Assembly (NCBI RefSeq): GCF_003258945.1
Contig: NZ_QLIX01000014.1
Coordinates: forward strand, 62,001 to 126,000
Length of the DNA: 64,000 nucleotides
Source of the DNA: Roseicella frigidaeris
GTDB lineage: Bacteria > Pseudomonadota > Alphaproteobacteria > Acetobacterales > Acetobacteraceae
Direction of reading: 5' to 3'
A program made the position numbers and the translations under genes. The notes below the pieces were generated by a model. It had not been told where the DNA came from and did not search any database. It saw nothing but the letters and a program-made list of their open reading frames with translations. Positions 29,749-38,187 of the stretch are shown piece by piece; positions within the stretch are counted from its first letter, which is position 1; each line of letters starts with the position of its first letter.

Positions 29749-31023
29749 TCAGCCGCCAGCCAGCATCTCGAAGGCGTGGAAGCGCACCGCGCCGTCCGGC
29801 CGAATCTCGGCCAGCCCATCCGCCTCGGCGAAGGGGGTGAGGCGGGCGGAGCCGAAGCGGCGCGGCACCTCCAGCAGCGGCAGGCCCGCCGCCTCGCCCG
29901 CCAGCCGGGCGGGCAGGAATTCGGTGCGCTCCCCGGCCTCCCGGGGCTGCGCCAGACGGGCCGGCTGGCCGAGCAGCGCGGACGGGGCCAGGCCGGCGAT
30001 CCGCTCTACCAGCGGCCGGGCATAGAGCAGCGCCCCGACCAGCGCCGCCACCGGGTTGCCGGCGAGGCCGAGCAGCGGCAGGGCGCCGAGCCGGGCCAGC
30101 AGCAGCGGCTTGCCGGGGCGCTGGGCCAGGGCGAGATGCGCGACATCGCCGCCGAGCGCCCGGATCGCCGGCCCCAGCCGGTCCGCCTCGCTGCCGGCGG
30201 CCGAGCCGGTCGAGACCACGAGGTCGAGGTCGCGCGCCGCCGCCAGGCAGGCGGCCACCGCCGCGTCGTCGTCCCGGGCGATGCCGAGATCCCGCAGCGC
30301 GACGCAGGGATCGGCGAGGATCGCGCGCAGCATCGGGCGGTTGGCATCCGGGATGGTGCCGGCCGGGATGCGGCCATCGGGGCCGATGGCGCCGGGGGGC
30401 AGCAGCTCGCTGCCGGTGGAGAGGATGCCGATCCGCGCCTGCCGCCGCACCACCACCGGCCCGGCGCCGGCGGCCGCGGCCAGGCCGAGGCGCGCCGCGC
30501 CCAGCCGCCGCCCGGCGCGCAGCACCACTGTTCCGGCCGCCGCATCCTCGCCGCGGGGGCGGATATGCTGCCCGGCCGACACCCGGCGGAGCAGCACCAC
30601 CTGCTCCCCCTCCAGCCGGCAGCCCTCCTCGAAGATCACCGCCGCCGTGCCGGGCGGCACCGCGGCGCCGGTCAGCACGCGGGCCGCCTCGCCCGCGGCG
30701 AGCGGCCGGGCATCCGGATGCCCGGGCGGGATCGCGGCGCGGCGGCGGAGCGGGAGGGGCGGCTCCCGGTCCAGCGCCTCGGGGCCGATGGCGAAGCCGT
30801 CCATGGCCGCGGTGTCGAAGGGCGGCATGTCGCGTGCGGCCGGCAGGTCCTCGGCCAGCACCCGTCCTGCCGCCGCCATCAGCGGCAGGGTCTCGTGGCC
30901 CGGGACGGGGGCGGCGAGGGCGAGCACGCGCTCCCGGGCGGCGGCGACGGAGAGGCGGGCGGCGGGCGCCGGGGCGAGGCGGCGCGGGGCCAGCGGCCGG
31001 CCGGCGCCGCCCTCAGCCGGCAT
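29749..31023 (-). CDS. moeA: Molybdopterin molybdenumtransferase
   Basis: A 424-residue MoeA from ATG 31023, overlapping the end of fdsD by 11 bases. Recognisable segments are RDMPPFDTAAMDGFAI, ARVLTGAAVPPGTAAVIF, the MPT-binding IGILSTGSELLPPG and QRPGKPLLLARLG, and LAGNPVAALVGALLYARP. MoeA inserts molybdate into adenylylated molybdopterin, the step before bis-MGD formation needed by both formate dehydrogenases here. Its place at the end of the fds operon couples cofactor supply to enzyme synthesis. The start could alternatively lie upstream, but that region overlaps fdsD. Confidence 0.93.
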   Translation of the reverse strand: MPAEGGAGRPLAPRRLAPAPAARLSVAAARERVLALAAPVPGHETLPLMAAAGRVLAEDLPAARDMPPFDTAAMDGFAIGPEALDREPPLPLRRRAAIPPGHPDARPLAAGEAARVLTGAAVPPGTAAVIFEEGCRLEGEQVVLLRRVSAGQHIRPRGEDAAAGTVVLRAGRRLGAARLGLAAAAGAGPVVVRRQARIGILSTGSELLPPGAIGPDGRIPAGTIPDANRPMLRAILADPCVALRDLGIARDDDAAVAACLAAARDLDLVVSTGSAAGSEADRLGPAIRALGGDVAHLALAQRPGKPLLLARLGALPLLGLAGNPVAALVGALLYARPLVERIAGLAPSALLGQPARLAQPREAGERTEFLPARLAGEAAGLPLLEVPRRFGSARLTPFAEADGLAEIRPDGAVRFHAFEMLAGG

Positions 31024-31297
31024 CGCTCTCCAGCGGCCCGAGCGTCTCGGGTCCCGCCATCTCCCGGTGGATCGGGCTGCCGGCGATGGCGCCGTCCCGC
31101 ATCGCGGCCCGCACCACGGCATCGATGCCCGGCGCGCCGGCGGCGCAGAGACCGGCCAGGGCGCGGCGCATGCCGGGGGTCCAGAAGGCCTGGATATGCT
31201 CGCGCGTCCCGGCCACCGCCTCCGCCTCCGGATAGGGGCGGAAGAAGGTGGCGATCTGGTTGGCCATGCGGATGAGCTTCTCGGGCGTCGCGCTCAT
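31013..31297 (-). CDS. fdsD: Formate dehydrogenase delta subunit
   Basis: A 94-residue protein of the FdsD family: N-terminal LIRMANQIATFFRPYPEAEAV, then IQAFWTPGMRRAL, as in soluble NAD-dependent formate dehydrogenases of Cupriavidus and Rhodobacter. In Rhodobacter FdsABGD this small protein is part of the complex or aids its maturation. It overlaps fdhD by four bases and moeA by 11 bases. Confidence 0.92.
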   Translation of the reverse strand: MSATPEKLIRMANQIATFFRPYPEAEAVAGTREHIQAFWTPGMRRALAGLCAAGAPGIDAVVRAAMRDGAIAGSPIHREMAGPETLGPLESDAG

Positions 31298-32127
31298 GCG
31301 GCGGCGCCTCCGGCCAGCACCCGCTCGGCGCCGTGGAAGGCGGTGACGGCGTCGCGGCGGGCAATGGCGAGCAGGATCATGTCGTGCTGCCGGGCGCGCT
31401 CGAGCGCGAGGGAGGTGGGGGCGGAGATGGCGACGAGGGCACGTGCGCCCATGGCGGCCGCCTTCTCCACCATCTCGAAGGAGCAGCGGCTGGTGACGAT
31501 GACGAAGCCCGGGGCCGCCGGGATGCCGCCGCGCAGCATGGCGCCGGCGAGCTTGTCGAGCGCGTTGTGCCGGCCGACATCCTCGCGCAGCAGCGCCAGC
31601 TCGCCCGCGGCGGTGGCGAAGCCGGCGGCATGCACGCCGCGCGTCGCGTCGCCGAGGGCCTGGCGCGTCTCCAGCGCCGCGAGGGCGCGGCGGAGGGCGG
31701 CGAGGGAGAGCATCGGCGCCGGGCCGGCGGGGGAGGCGGCCTGCGGCAGGTCGTCCAGATCCTCGATGCCGCAGAGGCCGCAGCCGGTGCGCCCGACCAT
31801 GGAGCGGCGCCGGGCCAGATGCGCGTGCAGCCGGGCCGGGACGAGATCGACCTGCAGCCGCAGCCCGCGTTCCTCGGCCGCGACCGAGACGCCGCGGATC
31901 TCGGAGGCCGCGGCGATCACGCCCTCGGTCAGGCTGAAGCCATAGGCGAAATCCTCGAGATCGGCCGGCGTCGCCATCATCACCGCGAAGGGCACGGTGG
32001 CGTAGGTGAGGTTGACCGGCACCTCCTCCGGCACCAGGCGCTGGCCGGGGCTGGGGGCGCCGTCGAAGGGCAGCGTCACCGCCCCGGCCGGGACCGCGCC
32101 CGCCGGAAGGGTGTCACTCAGCGGCAT
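31294..32127 (-). CDS. fdhD: Formate dehydrogenase accessory sulfurtransferase
   Basis: A 277-residue FdhD. The catalytic cysteine pair lies in GRTGCGLCGIEDL (C116, C119), which carries persulfide from IscS to the Mo cofactor. The nucleotide-binding region EDVGRHNALDKLAGAML and the C-terminal SRCSFEMVEKAAAMGA and APTSLALERA stretches are typical. It overlaps the end of fdsA by 14 bases. It probably serves both the Sec and the Cys formate dehydrogenase encoded in this window. Confidence 0.95.
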   Translation of the reverse strand: MPLSDTLPAGAVPAGAVTLPFDGAPSPGQRLVPEEVPVNLTYATVPFAVMMATPADLEDFAYGFSLTEGVIAAASEIRGVSVAAEERGLRLQVDLVPARLHAHLARRRSMVGRTGCGLCGIEDLDDLPQAASPAGPAPMLSLAALRRALAALETRQALGDATRGVHAAGFATAAGELALLREDVGRHNALDKLAGAMLRGGIPAAPGFVIVTSRCSFEMVEKAAAMGARALVAISAPTSLALERARQHDMILLAIARRDAVTAFHGAERVLAGGAAA

Positions 32128-34981
32128 GGGCCGGGGTGGGCGCGGCGCGGCGGGTCAGGGCGGTGTCCTCCTCGAAGAAGCGGGCCTGCCAGTCGGAGGG
32201 CCGGTTGGTCCGCCGCACCTGCACGGCGGTGACCTTGTATTCCGGGCAATTGGTGGCCCAGTCGGAATAGTCGGTCGTGATCACATTGGCCCCGGTCTTG
32301 GCGTGGTGGAAGGTGGTGTAAACCACGCCCGGCTGCACCCGTTCCGTGATCCGCGCCCGCAGGGCGATGTCGCCGGAGCGGCTCTCCACCGCGACCAGGT
32401 CGCCCTCGCGCACCCCGCGCGCCTCGGCATCGAAGGGGTGGATCTCCAGCACGTCCTCCGCATGCCAGCGGCTGTTCTCGGTGCGCCGGGTCTGCGCCCC
32501 GACATTGTACTGCGAGAGGATGCGGCCGGTGGTCAGGATCAGCGGGAAGCGCGGCCCGGTGCGCTCCTCGGTCGGGACGAATTCGGTGATCATGAACTTG
32601 CCCTTGCCGCGGACGAAGCGATCCACATGCATCATCGGCGTGCCCTCGGGCGCATCCGCGTTGCAGGGCCATTGCACCGAGCCAAGGGCCTCGAGCTTCG
32701 CATAGCTGACGCCCGCGAAGCTCGGCGTCAGGGCGGCGATCTCGTCCATGATCTCCGAGGGATGGCCATAGCGCATCGGGTAGCCGAGGGCGTTGGAGAG
32801 CGCCATCGTCACCTCCCAATCGGCCAGGCCGCCCAGCGGTTCCATCACCTTGCGCACGCGGTTGATGCGCCGCTCGGCATTGGTGAAGGTGCCGTCCTTC
32901 TCCAGGAAGGAGGAGCCGGGCAGCAGGACATGCGCGTATTTCGCGGTCTCGTTCAGGAAGATGTCCTGCACGACGAGGCATTCGAGCGCGCGCAGCCCGG
33001 CGGTGACGTGCTGGGTGTCGGGGTCGGACTGGGCGATGTCCTCGCCCTGGACATAGAGGCCCTTGAAGCGGCCCTCCACCGCCTCGTCCAGCATGTTCGG
33101 GATGCGCAGCCCCGGCTCGGCCTCCAGCGTCACGCCCCAGAGCGATTCGAAGGCCTCCCGCGTCGCGTCGTCCGCCACGTGCCGGTAGCCCGGCAGCTCG
33201 TGCGGGAAGGAGCCCATGTCGCAGGAGCCCTGGACGTTGTTCTGCCCGCGCAGGGGATTCACCCCCGTCCCCTCGCGGCCGATATTGCCGGTGGCCATGG
33301 CGAGGTTGGCCATCGCCATCACCATGGTCGAGCCCTGCGAGTGCTCGGTGACGCCGAGGCCGTAATAGATGGCGGCGCGGCCGCCCGTGGCGTAGAGCCG
33401 CGCCGCGGCGCGCAGCTCGCCGGCCGGCACGCCGGTGATCGGCTCGACCGCCTCCGGGGCATGGCGCGGATCGGCGATGAAGCGGGCCCAGACCTCGAAA
33501 TCGCCGAGCTCGCAGCGCTCGCGCACATAGGCCTCGTTCACCAGCCCCTCGGTTACGATGACATGCGCCATGGCATTGACCACGGCGACGTTGCTGCCGG
33601 GGCGGAGTTGCAGGTGGTGCGCGGCGCGGATATGCGGCGAGCGCACCAGGTCGATCCGCCGCGGGTCGATGACGACGAGCTTCGCCCCCGCCCGCAGCCG
33701 CCGCTTCATGCGCGAGCCGAAGACCGGGTGGCCGTCGGTCGGGTTGGCGCCGATGACCAGCACCACATCGGCCTTGTCCACCGAACGGAAATCCTGCGTC
33801 CCGGCCGAGGTGCCGAGCGTCGCCTTCAGCCCGTAGCCGGTGGGCGAGTGGCAGACCCGGGCGCAGGTGTCGACGTTGTTGTTGCCGAAGCCGGCGCGGA
33901 CCAGCTTCTGCACCAGGTAGGTCTCCTCGTTGGTGCAGCGCGAGGAGGTGATGCCGCCGACCGCGTCCCGGCCATGGCGCGCCTGGATGCGGCGGAACTC
34001 CCCGGCGGCATGGGCGATCGCCTCCTCCCAGGAGACCTCGCGCCAGGGATCGGTGATCCGCGCGCGGATCATCGGGCGGGTGATGCGGTCCTTGTGGTGC
34101 GCGTAGCCCCAGGCGAAGCGGCCCTTGACGCAGGAATGCCCCTCATTCGCGCGGCCAGCCTTCCAGGGCACCATGCGGATGACGGTGTCGCCCTGCATCT
34201 CCGCCTTGAAGGAGCAGCCGACGCCGCAATAGGCGCAGGTGGTGACCACCGAATGCTCCGGCTGGCCCTGCTCGATCACCGTGTTCTCGATCAGTGTCGC
34301 GGTCGGGCAGGCCTGCACGCAGGCGCCGCAGGAGACGCAGTCCGAGGCGAAGAAATCGGTGCCGCCGGCGGAGACCCGGCTGTCGAAGCCGCGGCCCTCG
34401 ATGGTGAGGGCGAAGGTGCCCTGCACCTCCTCGCAGGCCCGGACGCAGCGGTTGCAGACGATGCATTTCGCCGGGTCGTAGGTGAAATAGGGGTTGGTCG
34501 TGTCCTTCGGCAGGGCGAGCGGCGAGTCCGGCCGCACATGGTTGGCGCCCTCCTGGCCGTAGCGCACCTCGCGCAGCCCGACCTGGCCGGCGGTGTCCTG
34601 CAGCTCGCAATCGCCGTTGGCGGCGCAGGTGAGGCAGTCGAGCGGGTGGTCGGAGATGTAGAGCTCCATCACCCCGCGCCGCAGCCGGGAGAGCCGCTCG
34701 CCCTGGGTGCGCACCACCATGCCGGCCTCGGCCGGGGTGGTGCAGGAGGCCGGGGTGCCGCGCCGCCCCTCGATCTCGACGAGGCACATGCGGCAGGAGC
34801 CGAAGGGCTCCAGCGAATCCGTGGCGCAGAGCTTCGGGATCTTCGTGCCCAACCGCATCGCCGCCGCCATCACCGAGGTGCCGGCGGGCACGGTGACGGC
34901 CTGGCCGTCGATGGTCAGGGTGACGCTCTCCGCCGCGCTGCGCAGCGGGGTGCCGTAATCGGTCTCGCGGATCAGGCCCAT
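32114..34981 (-). CDS. fdsA: NAD-dependent formate dehydrogenase alpha subunit (Cys type)
   Basis: A 955-residue cytoplasmic subunit. The N-terminus has a [2Fe-2S] site (C52, C63, C66, C80), then a His/Cys [4Fe-4S] site (DHPLDCLTCAANGDC) and two ferredoxin clusters (CIVCNRCVRAC, CVSCGACVQAC). The Mo domain starts at TTCAYCGVGCSFKAE. The metal ligand is Cys377 in CARVCHSPTGYG, where fdnG has selenocysteine. It oxidises formate to CO2 and sends electrons through FdsB/FdsG to NAD+. Ten bases separate it from fdsB, and fdhD overlaps its end. It is the structural core of an operon with six genes. Confidence 0.96.
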   Translation of the reverse strand: MGLIRETDYGTPLRSAAESVTLTIDGQAVTVPAGTSVMAAAMRLGTKIPKLCATDSLEPFGSCRMCLVEIEGRRGTPASCTTPAEAGMVVRTQGERLSRLRRGVMELYISDHPLDCLTCAANGDCELQDTAGQVGLREVRYGQEGANHVRPDSPLALPKDTTNPYFTYDPAKCIVCNRCVRACEEVQGTFALTIEGRGFDSRVSAGGTDFFASDCVSCGACVQACPTATLIENTVIEQGQPEHSVVTTCAYCGVGCSFKAEMQGDTVIRMVPWKAGRANEGHSCVKGRFAWGYAHHKDRITRPMIRARITDPWREVSWEEAIAHAAGEFRRIQARHGRDAVGGITSSRCTNEETYLVQKLVRAGFGNNNVDTCARVCHSPTGYGLKATLGTSAGTQDFRSVDKADVVLVIGANPTDGHPVFGSRMKRRLRAGAKLVVIDPRRIDLVRSPHIRAAHHLQLRPGSNVAVVNAMAHVIVTEGLVNEAYVRERCELGDFEVWARFIADPRHAPEAVEPITGVPAGELRAAARLYATGGRAAIYYGLGVTEHSQGSTMVMAMANLAMATGNIGREGTGVNPLRGQNNVQGSCDMGSFPHELPGYRHVADDATREAFESLWGVTLEAEPGLRIPNMLDEAVEGRFKGLYVQGEDIAQSDPDTQHVTAGLRALECLVVQDIFLNETAKYAHVLLPGSSFLEKDGTFTNAERRINRVRKVMEPLGGLADWEVTMALSNALGYPMRYGHPSEIMDEIAALTPSFAGVSYAKLEALGSVQWPCNADAPEGTPMMHVDRFVRGKGKFMITEFVPTEERTGPRFPLILTTGRILSQYNVGAQTRRTENSRWHAEDVLEIHPFDAEARGVREGDLVAVESRSGDIALRARITERVQPGVVYTTFHHAKTGANVITTDYSDWATNCPEYKVTAVQVRRTNRPSDWQARFFEEDTALTRRAAPTPAHAAE

Positions 34982-34991
34982 CGCCGTCGCC

Positions 34992-36545
34992 TTACTCAGC
35001 CGCCAGCGGCGCGGCGCCGCGGCGGAAATCCTCGGGGAAATGGGTGAGCGCGCTCATTACCGGCAGCGGCGTCAGCCCGCCCATGGCGCAGAGCGAGCCG
35101 TCGCGCATGACCTCGCAGAGATCCTCGACCAAGGCGAGGTTGCGCGCCGGCTGCCGGCCGGCGATCACCCGGTCGATCACCTCGACGCCGCGCACCGCGC
35201 CGATGCGGCAGGGCGTGCATTTGCCGCAGGATTCGGCGGCGCAGAACTCGAAGGCGAAGCGCGCCTGGCGGGCCATGTCCACCGTGTCGTCGAAGACCAC
35301 GATGCCGCCATGGCCGAGCATGCCGCCGGCCCCGGCCAGCGCCTCGTAGTCGAGCGGCAGGTCGAGCAGGCGCTCGGGGAAATAGGCGCCGAGCGGCCCG
35401 CCCACCTGCACCGCGCGCAGCGGCCGGCCGCTCCGCGTGCCGCCGCCGAACTCCTCCACCAGCGCGCGGAGCGTCGGGCCGAAGCCGAGCTCCACCAGCC
35501 CGCCCCGGCGGATGTTGCCGGCGAGCTGGAAGGGCATGGTGCCGCGCGAGCGGCCCATGCCGCATTCGGCATAGGCGGCGGCGCCATGCGCCAGGATCCA
35601 GGGCACGGCGGCGAAGGAGAGCACGTTGTTGATCAGGGTCGGCTGGCCGAACAGCCCGCGCAGCGCCGGGATCGGCGGCTTGGCGCGGACGATGCCGCGC
35701 CGACCCTCCAGGCTCTCCAGCAGCGAGGTTTCCTCGCCGCAGATATAGGCGCCGGCGCCGAGCCGCGCCTCGAGCCGGAATTCCCGGCCGCTGCCGAGCA
35801 CCGAGGCGCCGAGCAGCCCCGCCGCCTCGGCGACCGCGATGGCGGCGTTCAGGCTGCGCCAGGCCAGCGGGTATTCCGAGCGGATATAGACGTAGCCCTG
35901 GGTCGCGCCGGTCGCCAGGCCGGCGATCGCCATCCCCTCGATCAGGGTGAAGGGATCGCCCTCCATCAGCAGGCGGTCGGCGAAGGTGCCGCTATCGCCC
36001 TCATCGGCGTTGCAGACCACGTATTTCTGCGCCGCCTCGGCGGCGCGGACGCTGCGCCACTTGATGCCGGTCGGGAAGCCGGCGCCGCCGCGGCCGCGCA
36101 GGCCGGAGGCGGCGACCGCCTCCACCACCGCCGCGCCGCCGAGGGCGAGCGCCGCCTCCAGCCCGCGCAGCCCGCCCGTGGCGCGGTATTCGTCCAGCGA
36201 GAGCGGGTCGATGAGGCCGCAGCGCGCGAAGGTCAGGCGCTGCTGCCGCGCCAGGAAGGGCATCTCCTCCGGCCGGCCGAGGCGGAGCGGATGCGGCGCC
36301 CCCTGCAGCAGCCCGGCATCGAGCAGCCCTTCCACATCCTCGGGCGCGACCGGGCCATAGGCGATGCGGCCCGCGGGCGTCTCCACCTCCAGCAGCGGCT
36401 CCAGCCAGAGCAGGCCGCGCGAGCCGGTGCGGGTGAGCGTGACCGGCCGGCCGCGGCGCCGGGCCCCCTCGAGCAGCGCGCGGGCGACGGCGCCGGCGCC
36501 GAGCGCCTCGGCGACGCTGTCGCGCGGCAGGAACAGCCGGGTCAT
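34992..36545 (-). CDS. fdsB: NAD-dependent formate dehydrogenase beta subunit (NuoF-like)
   Basis: A 517-residue flavoprotein from ATG 36545, overlapping fdsG by four bases. An N-terminal thioredoxin-like part of about 120 residues precedes the NuoF core: GLRGRGGAGFPTGIKW (NADH site), CNADEGDSGTFADR (FMN site), GAGAYICGEETSLLESLEG and the C-terminal [4Fe-4S] ligands ESCGKCTPCR. It reduces NAD+ with electrons from FdsA. Architecture and length match FdsB of Cupriavidus necator and Rhodobacter. Confidence 0.95.
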   Translation of the reverse strand: MTRLFLPRDSVAEALGAGAVARALLEGARRRGRPVTLTRTGSRGLLWLEPLLEVETPAGRIAYGPVAPEDVEGLLDAGLLQGAPHPLRLGRPEEMPFLARQQRLTFARCGLIDPLSLDEYRATGGLRGLEAALALGGAAVVEAVAASGLRGRGGAGFPTGIKWRSVRAAEAAQKYVVCNADEGDSGTFADRLLMEGDPFTLIEGMAIAGLATGATQGYVYIRSEYPLAWRSLNAAIAVAEAAGLLGASVLGSGREFRLEARLGAGAYICGEETSLLESLEGRRGIVRAKPPIPALRGLFGQPTLINNVLSFAAVPWILAHGAAAYAECGMGRSRGTMPFQLAGNIRRGGLVELGFGPTLRALVEEFGGGTRSGRPLRAVQVGGPLGAYFPERLLDLPLDYEALAGAGGMLGHGGIVVFDDTVDMARQARFAFEFCAAESCGKCTPCRIGAVRGVEVIDRVIAGRQPARNLALVEDLCEVMRDGSLCAMGGLTPLPVMSALTHFPEDFRRGAAPLAAE

Positions 36546-37009
36546 GCCGCCGCCAGCCGCGCCGCGAGGCGGGCGGCGTCGAGCCGCGCCACCGGCTCGC
36601 CATCCACCAGCGCCGCCGGGCCGTTGGCGCAGAGGCCGAGGCAGAAGACCGGCTCCAGCGTCACCTGCCCATCCGCGGTGGTGCCGTGCCAGTCCACGCC
36701 ATAGGCGGCGCGCAGCGCGGCATGCAGCGCATCGGCGCCGACCGCCTGGCAGGCCTCGGCGCGGCAGAGCTTCACCACATGGCGCCCCGCCGGCTCCCGC
36801 CGGAAATCGTGATAAAAGCTGAGGCAGCCATGCACCTCGGCGCGGGAGAGGTTCAGCGCCTCGGCGATGAGGGGCACGGCCTCCTGCGGCACATGGCCGA
36901 AGGCGTCCTGCAGCGCGTGCAGGATGGGCAAGGTCGCCCCCTCGCGGTGCCGATGCGCGGCGATGATCGCCGCGGCGCGCGCGGCATCCCAATCGGTATG
37001 ACCCGGCAC
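36542..37009 (-). CDS. fdsG: NAD-dependent formate dehydrogenase gamma subunit (NuoE-like)
   Basis: A 155-residue [2Fe-2S] protein. Ligands are C82 and C87 (LCRAEACQ) and C123 and C127 (VFCLGLC). The start is GTG 37009, preceded by an excellent GGAAGGAAG site. It contributes an extra cluster to the diaphorase part of the enzyme. It is the first gene of the fdsGBA-fdhD-fdsD-moeA operon. Confidence 0.95.
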   Translation of the reverse strand: MPGHTDWDAARAAAIIAAHRHREGATLPILHALQDAFGHVPQEAVPLIAEALNLSRAEVHGCLSFYHDFRREPAGRHVVKLCRAEACQAVGADALHAALRAAYGVDWHGTTADGQVTLEPVFCLGLCANGPAALVDGEPVARLDAARLAARLAAA

Positions 37010-37122
37010 GTCTTCCTTCCCGGACTCCCTTGCCCTGGATCAGGGACCGGGTCGTGCGGCGGGTCAATCAAGCAGATCGGTCGCCCGACAGGCAGCCATG
37101 GTCGATCGTGCCGCCCCTGGTC
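37010..37122 (-). promoter_or_regulatory. Likely fds promoter/LysR-binding region
   Basis: 113 bases between the LysR gene and fdsG, both on the minus strand. It contains the strong fdsG ribosome site and two TGAT-containing segments. LysR proteins usually bind upstream of the adjacent target operon. No definite T-N11-A palindrome was fixed by eye. Confidence 0.35.
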
Positions 37123-38034
37123 TCAGATCGGCAGCTCCTCGCTGCCGGACAGGCCGAGCGCCGCCTCCCGCGCCTCGGCGACGAAGGCGCTCACCAGCGA
37201 CAGGGCCGGGTCGCGCTGCAAGGCAACGAGGCCGATGGCGTGCGAGACCTCGGGCGCCGTGATCGGGATGGCGCGCAGCGGCTCCGTCAGGCCGAGCAGC
37301 CCGGCCAGCACGGTCGGCAGGATGCTGGCCCAGCGGCCGGTCCGCACATGCGTCATCAGCACGATCATGGAGTTGGATTCGAGCGCCGTCGCCGGCTCCG
37401 TGCCCGCGGCGCGCAGATGCGCGTCGACGATGCGCCGGTTCTGCATGTCCGGCGTCAGCAGGCAGAGCGGGACGCCGGCCGCCTCGGCCCAGGTGACGGA
37501 CTCCCGCCGCCCGAGCGGGGCATCGGCGGCGGTGATCAGCCGGTAGCTCTCGCGGTAGAGCGGCAGGGCGGTCACCCGGCCGAGCGGCTCGTTGTCGAGA
37601 TAGGTCAGGCCGATATCCGCCTCGAGATTGGCCAGCAGGCTGAGGATCTCGGCCGAGGTGGTGGAGCGGACGGTGAAGCGCACCTCCGGATGGCGGGCGC
37701 GGAAGGGCGTGGTCAGCGAGGCGACGACCGGCAGCGCGGTCGGGATCGCGGCGATGCGCAGATGCCCGGCGAGGCCGCGGCTGAGGCGCCGCACCTCCTG
37801 GCGCATCGCCCGCGCGTCGCCGACGATGCGCCGCGCCCATTCCAGCGCCTTCTCGCCCTCGGCGGTGAAGCCCTGGAAGCGGGAGCCGCGCTGCACCAGC
37901 AGCACGCCGAGCCGCTCCTCGAGCTGCTTGATGCCGGCCGAGAGGCTCTGCTGCGTCACCCCGACCACCTCGGCCGCCCGGCCGAAATGCCGTTCCGAGG
38001 CAAGGGCGAGCAGCATTTCCAGCTTTTCGATCAC
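37123..38034 (-). CDS. LysR-type regulator, probable FdsR
   Basis: A 303-residue regulator with an N-terminal helix-turn-helix (EMLLALASERHFGRAAEVVGVTQQSLSAGIKQLEERLG) and a periplasmic-binding-protein-like effector domain beginning GHLRIAAIPTALPVVASL. It is directly upstream of fdsG in the same direction. An equivalent gene, fdsR, controls fds in Cupriavidus necator in response to formate, so the same role is inferred here from position and family. Confidence 0.88.
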   Translation of the reverse strand: MIEKLEMLLALASERHFGRAAEVVGVTQQSLSAGIKQLEERLGVLLVQRGSRFQGFTAEGEKALEWARRIVGDARAMRQEVRRLSRGLAGHLRIAAIPTALPVVASLTTPFRARHPEVRFTVRSTTSAEILSLLANLEADIGLTYLDNEPLGRVTALPLYRESYRLITAADAPLGRRESVTWAEAAGVPLCLLTPDMQNRRIVDAHLRAAGTEPATALESNSMIVLMTHVRTGRWASILPTVLAGLLGLTEPLRAIPITAPEVSHAIGLVALQRDPALSLVSAFVAEAREAALGLSGSEELPI

Positions 38035-38187
38035 GCCGGTTCCTGGCGCGGTCCCGCGCCTTCCCTCCCTGCCGCCGCGCCGAGCTTACCGGCGGGGCGG
38101 CGGCGGCGCCAGGAGCCGCCCGGCTTGTGCCCGGCCCATGGCTGGCCAAGCATGCGGCCCGCCACGGCGAGGAAAGGCCCGGATCGC

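Noticed and set aside
28168-31275. 1035-codon plus-strand frame opposite selD and moeA
   Set aside because: Both minus-strand genes are certain; this frame has repetitive Arg/Gly/Ala composition.
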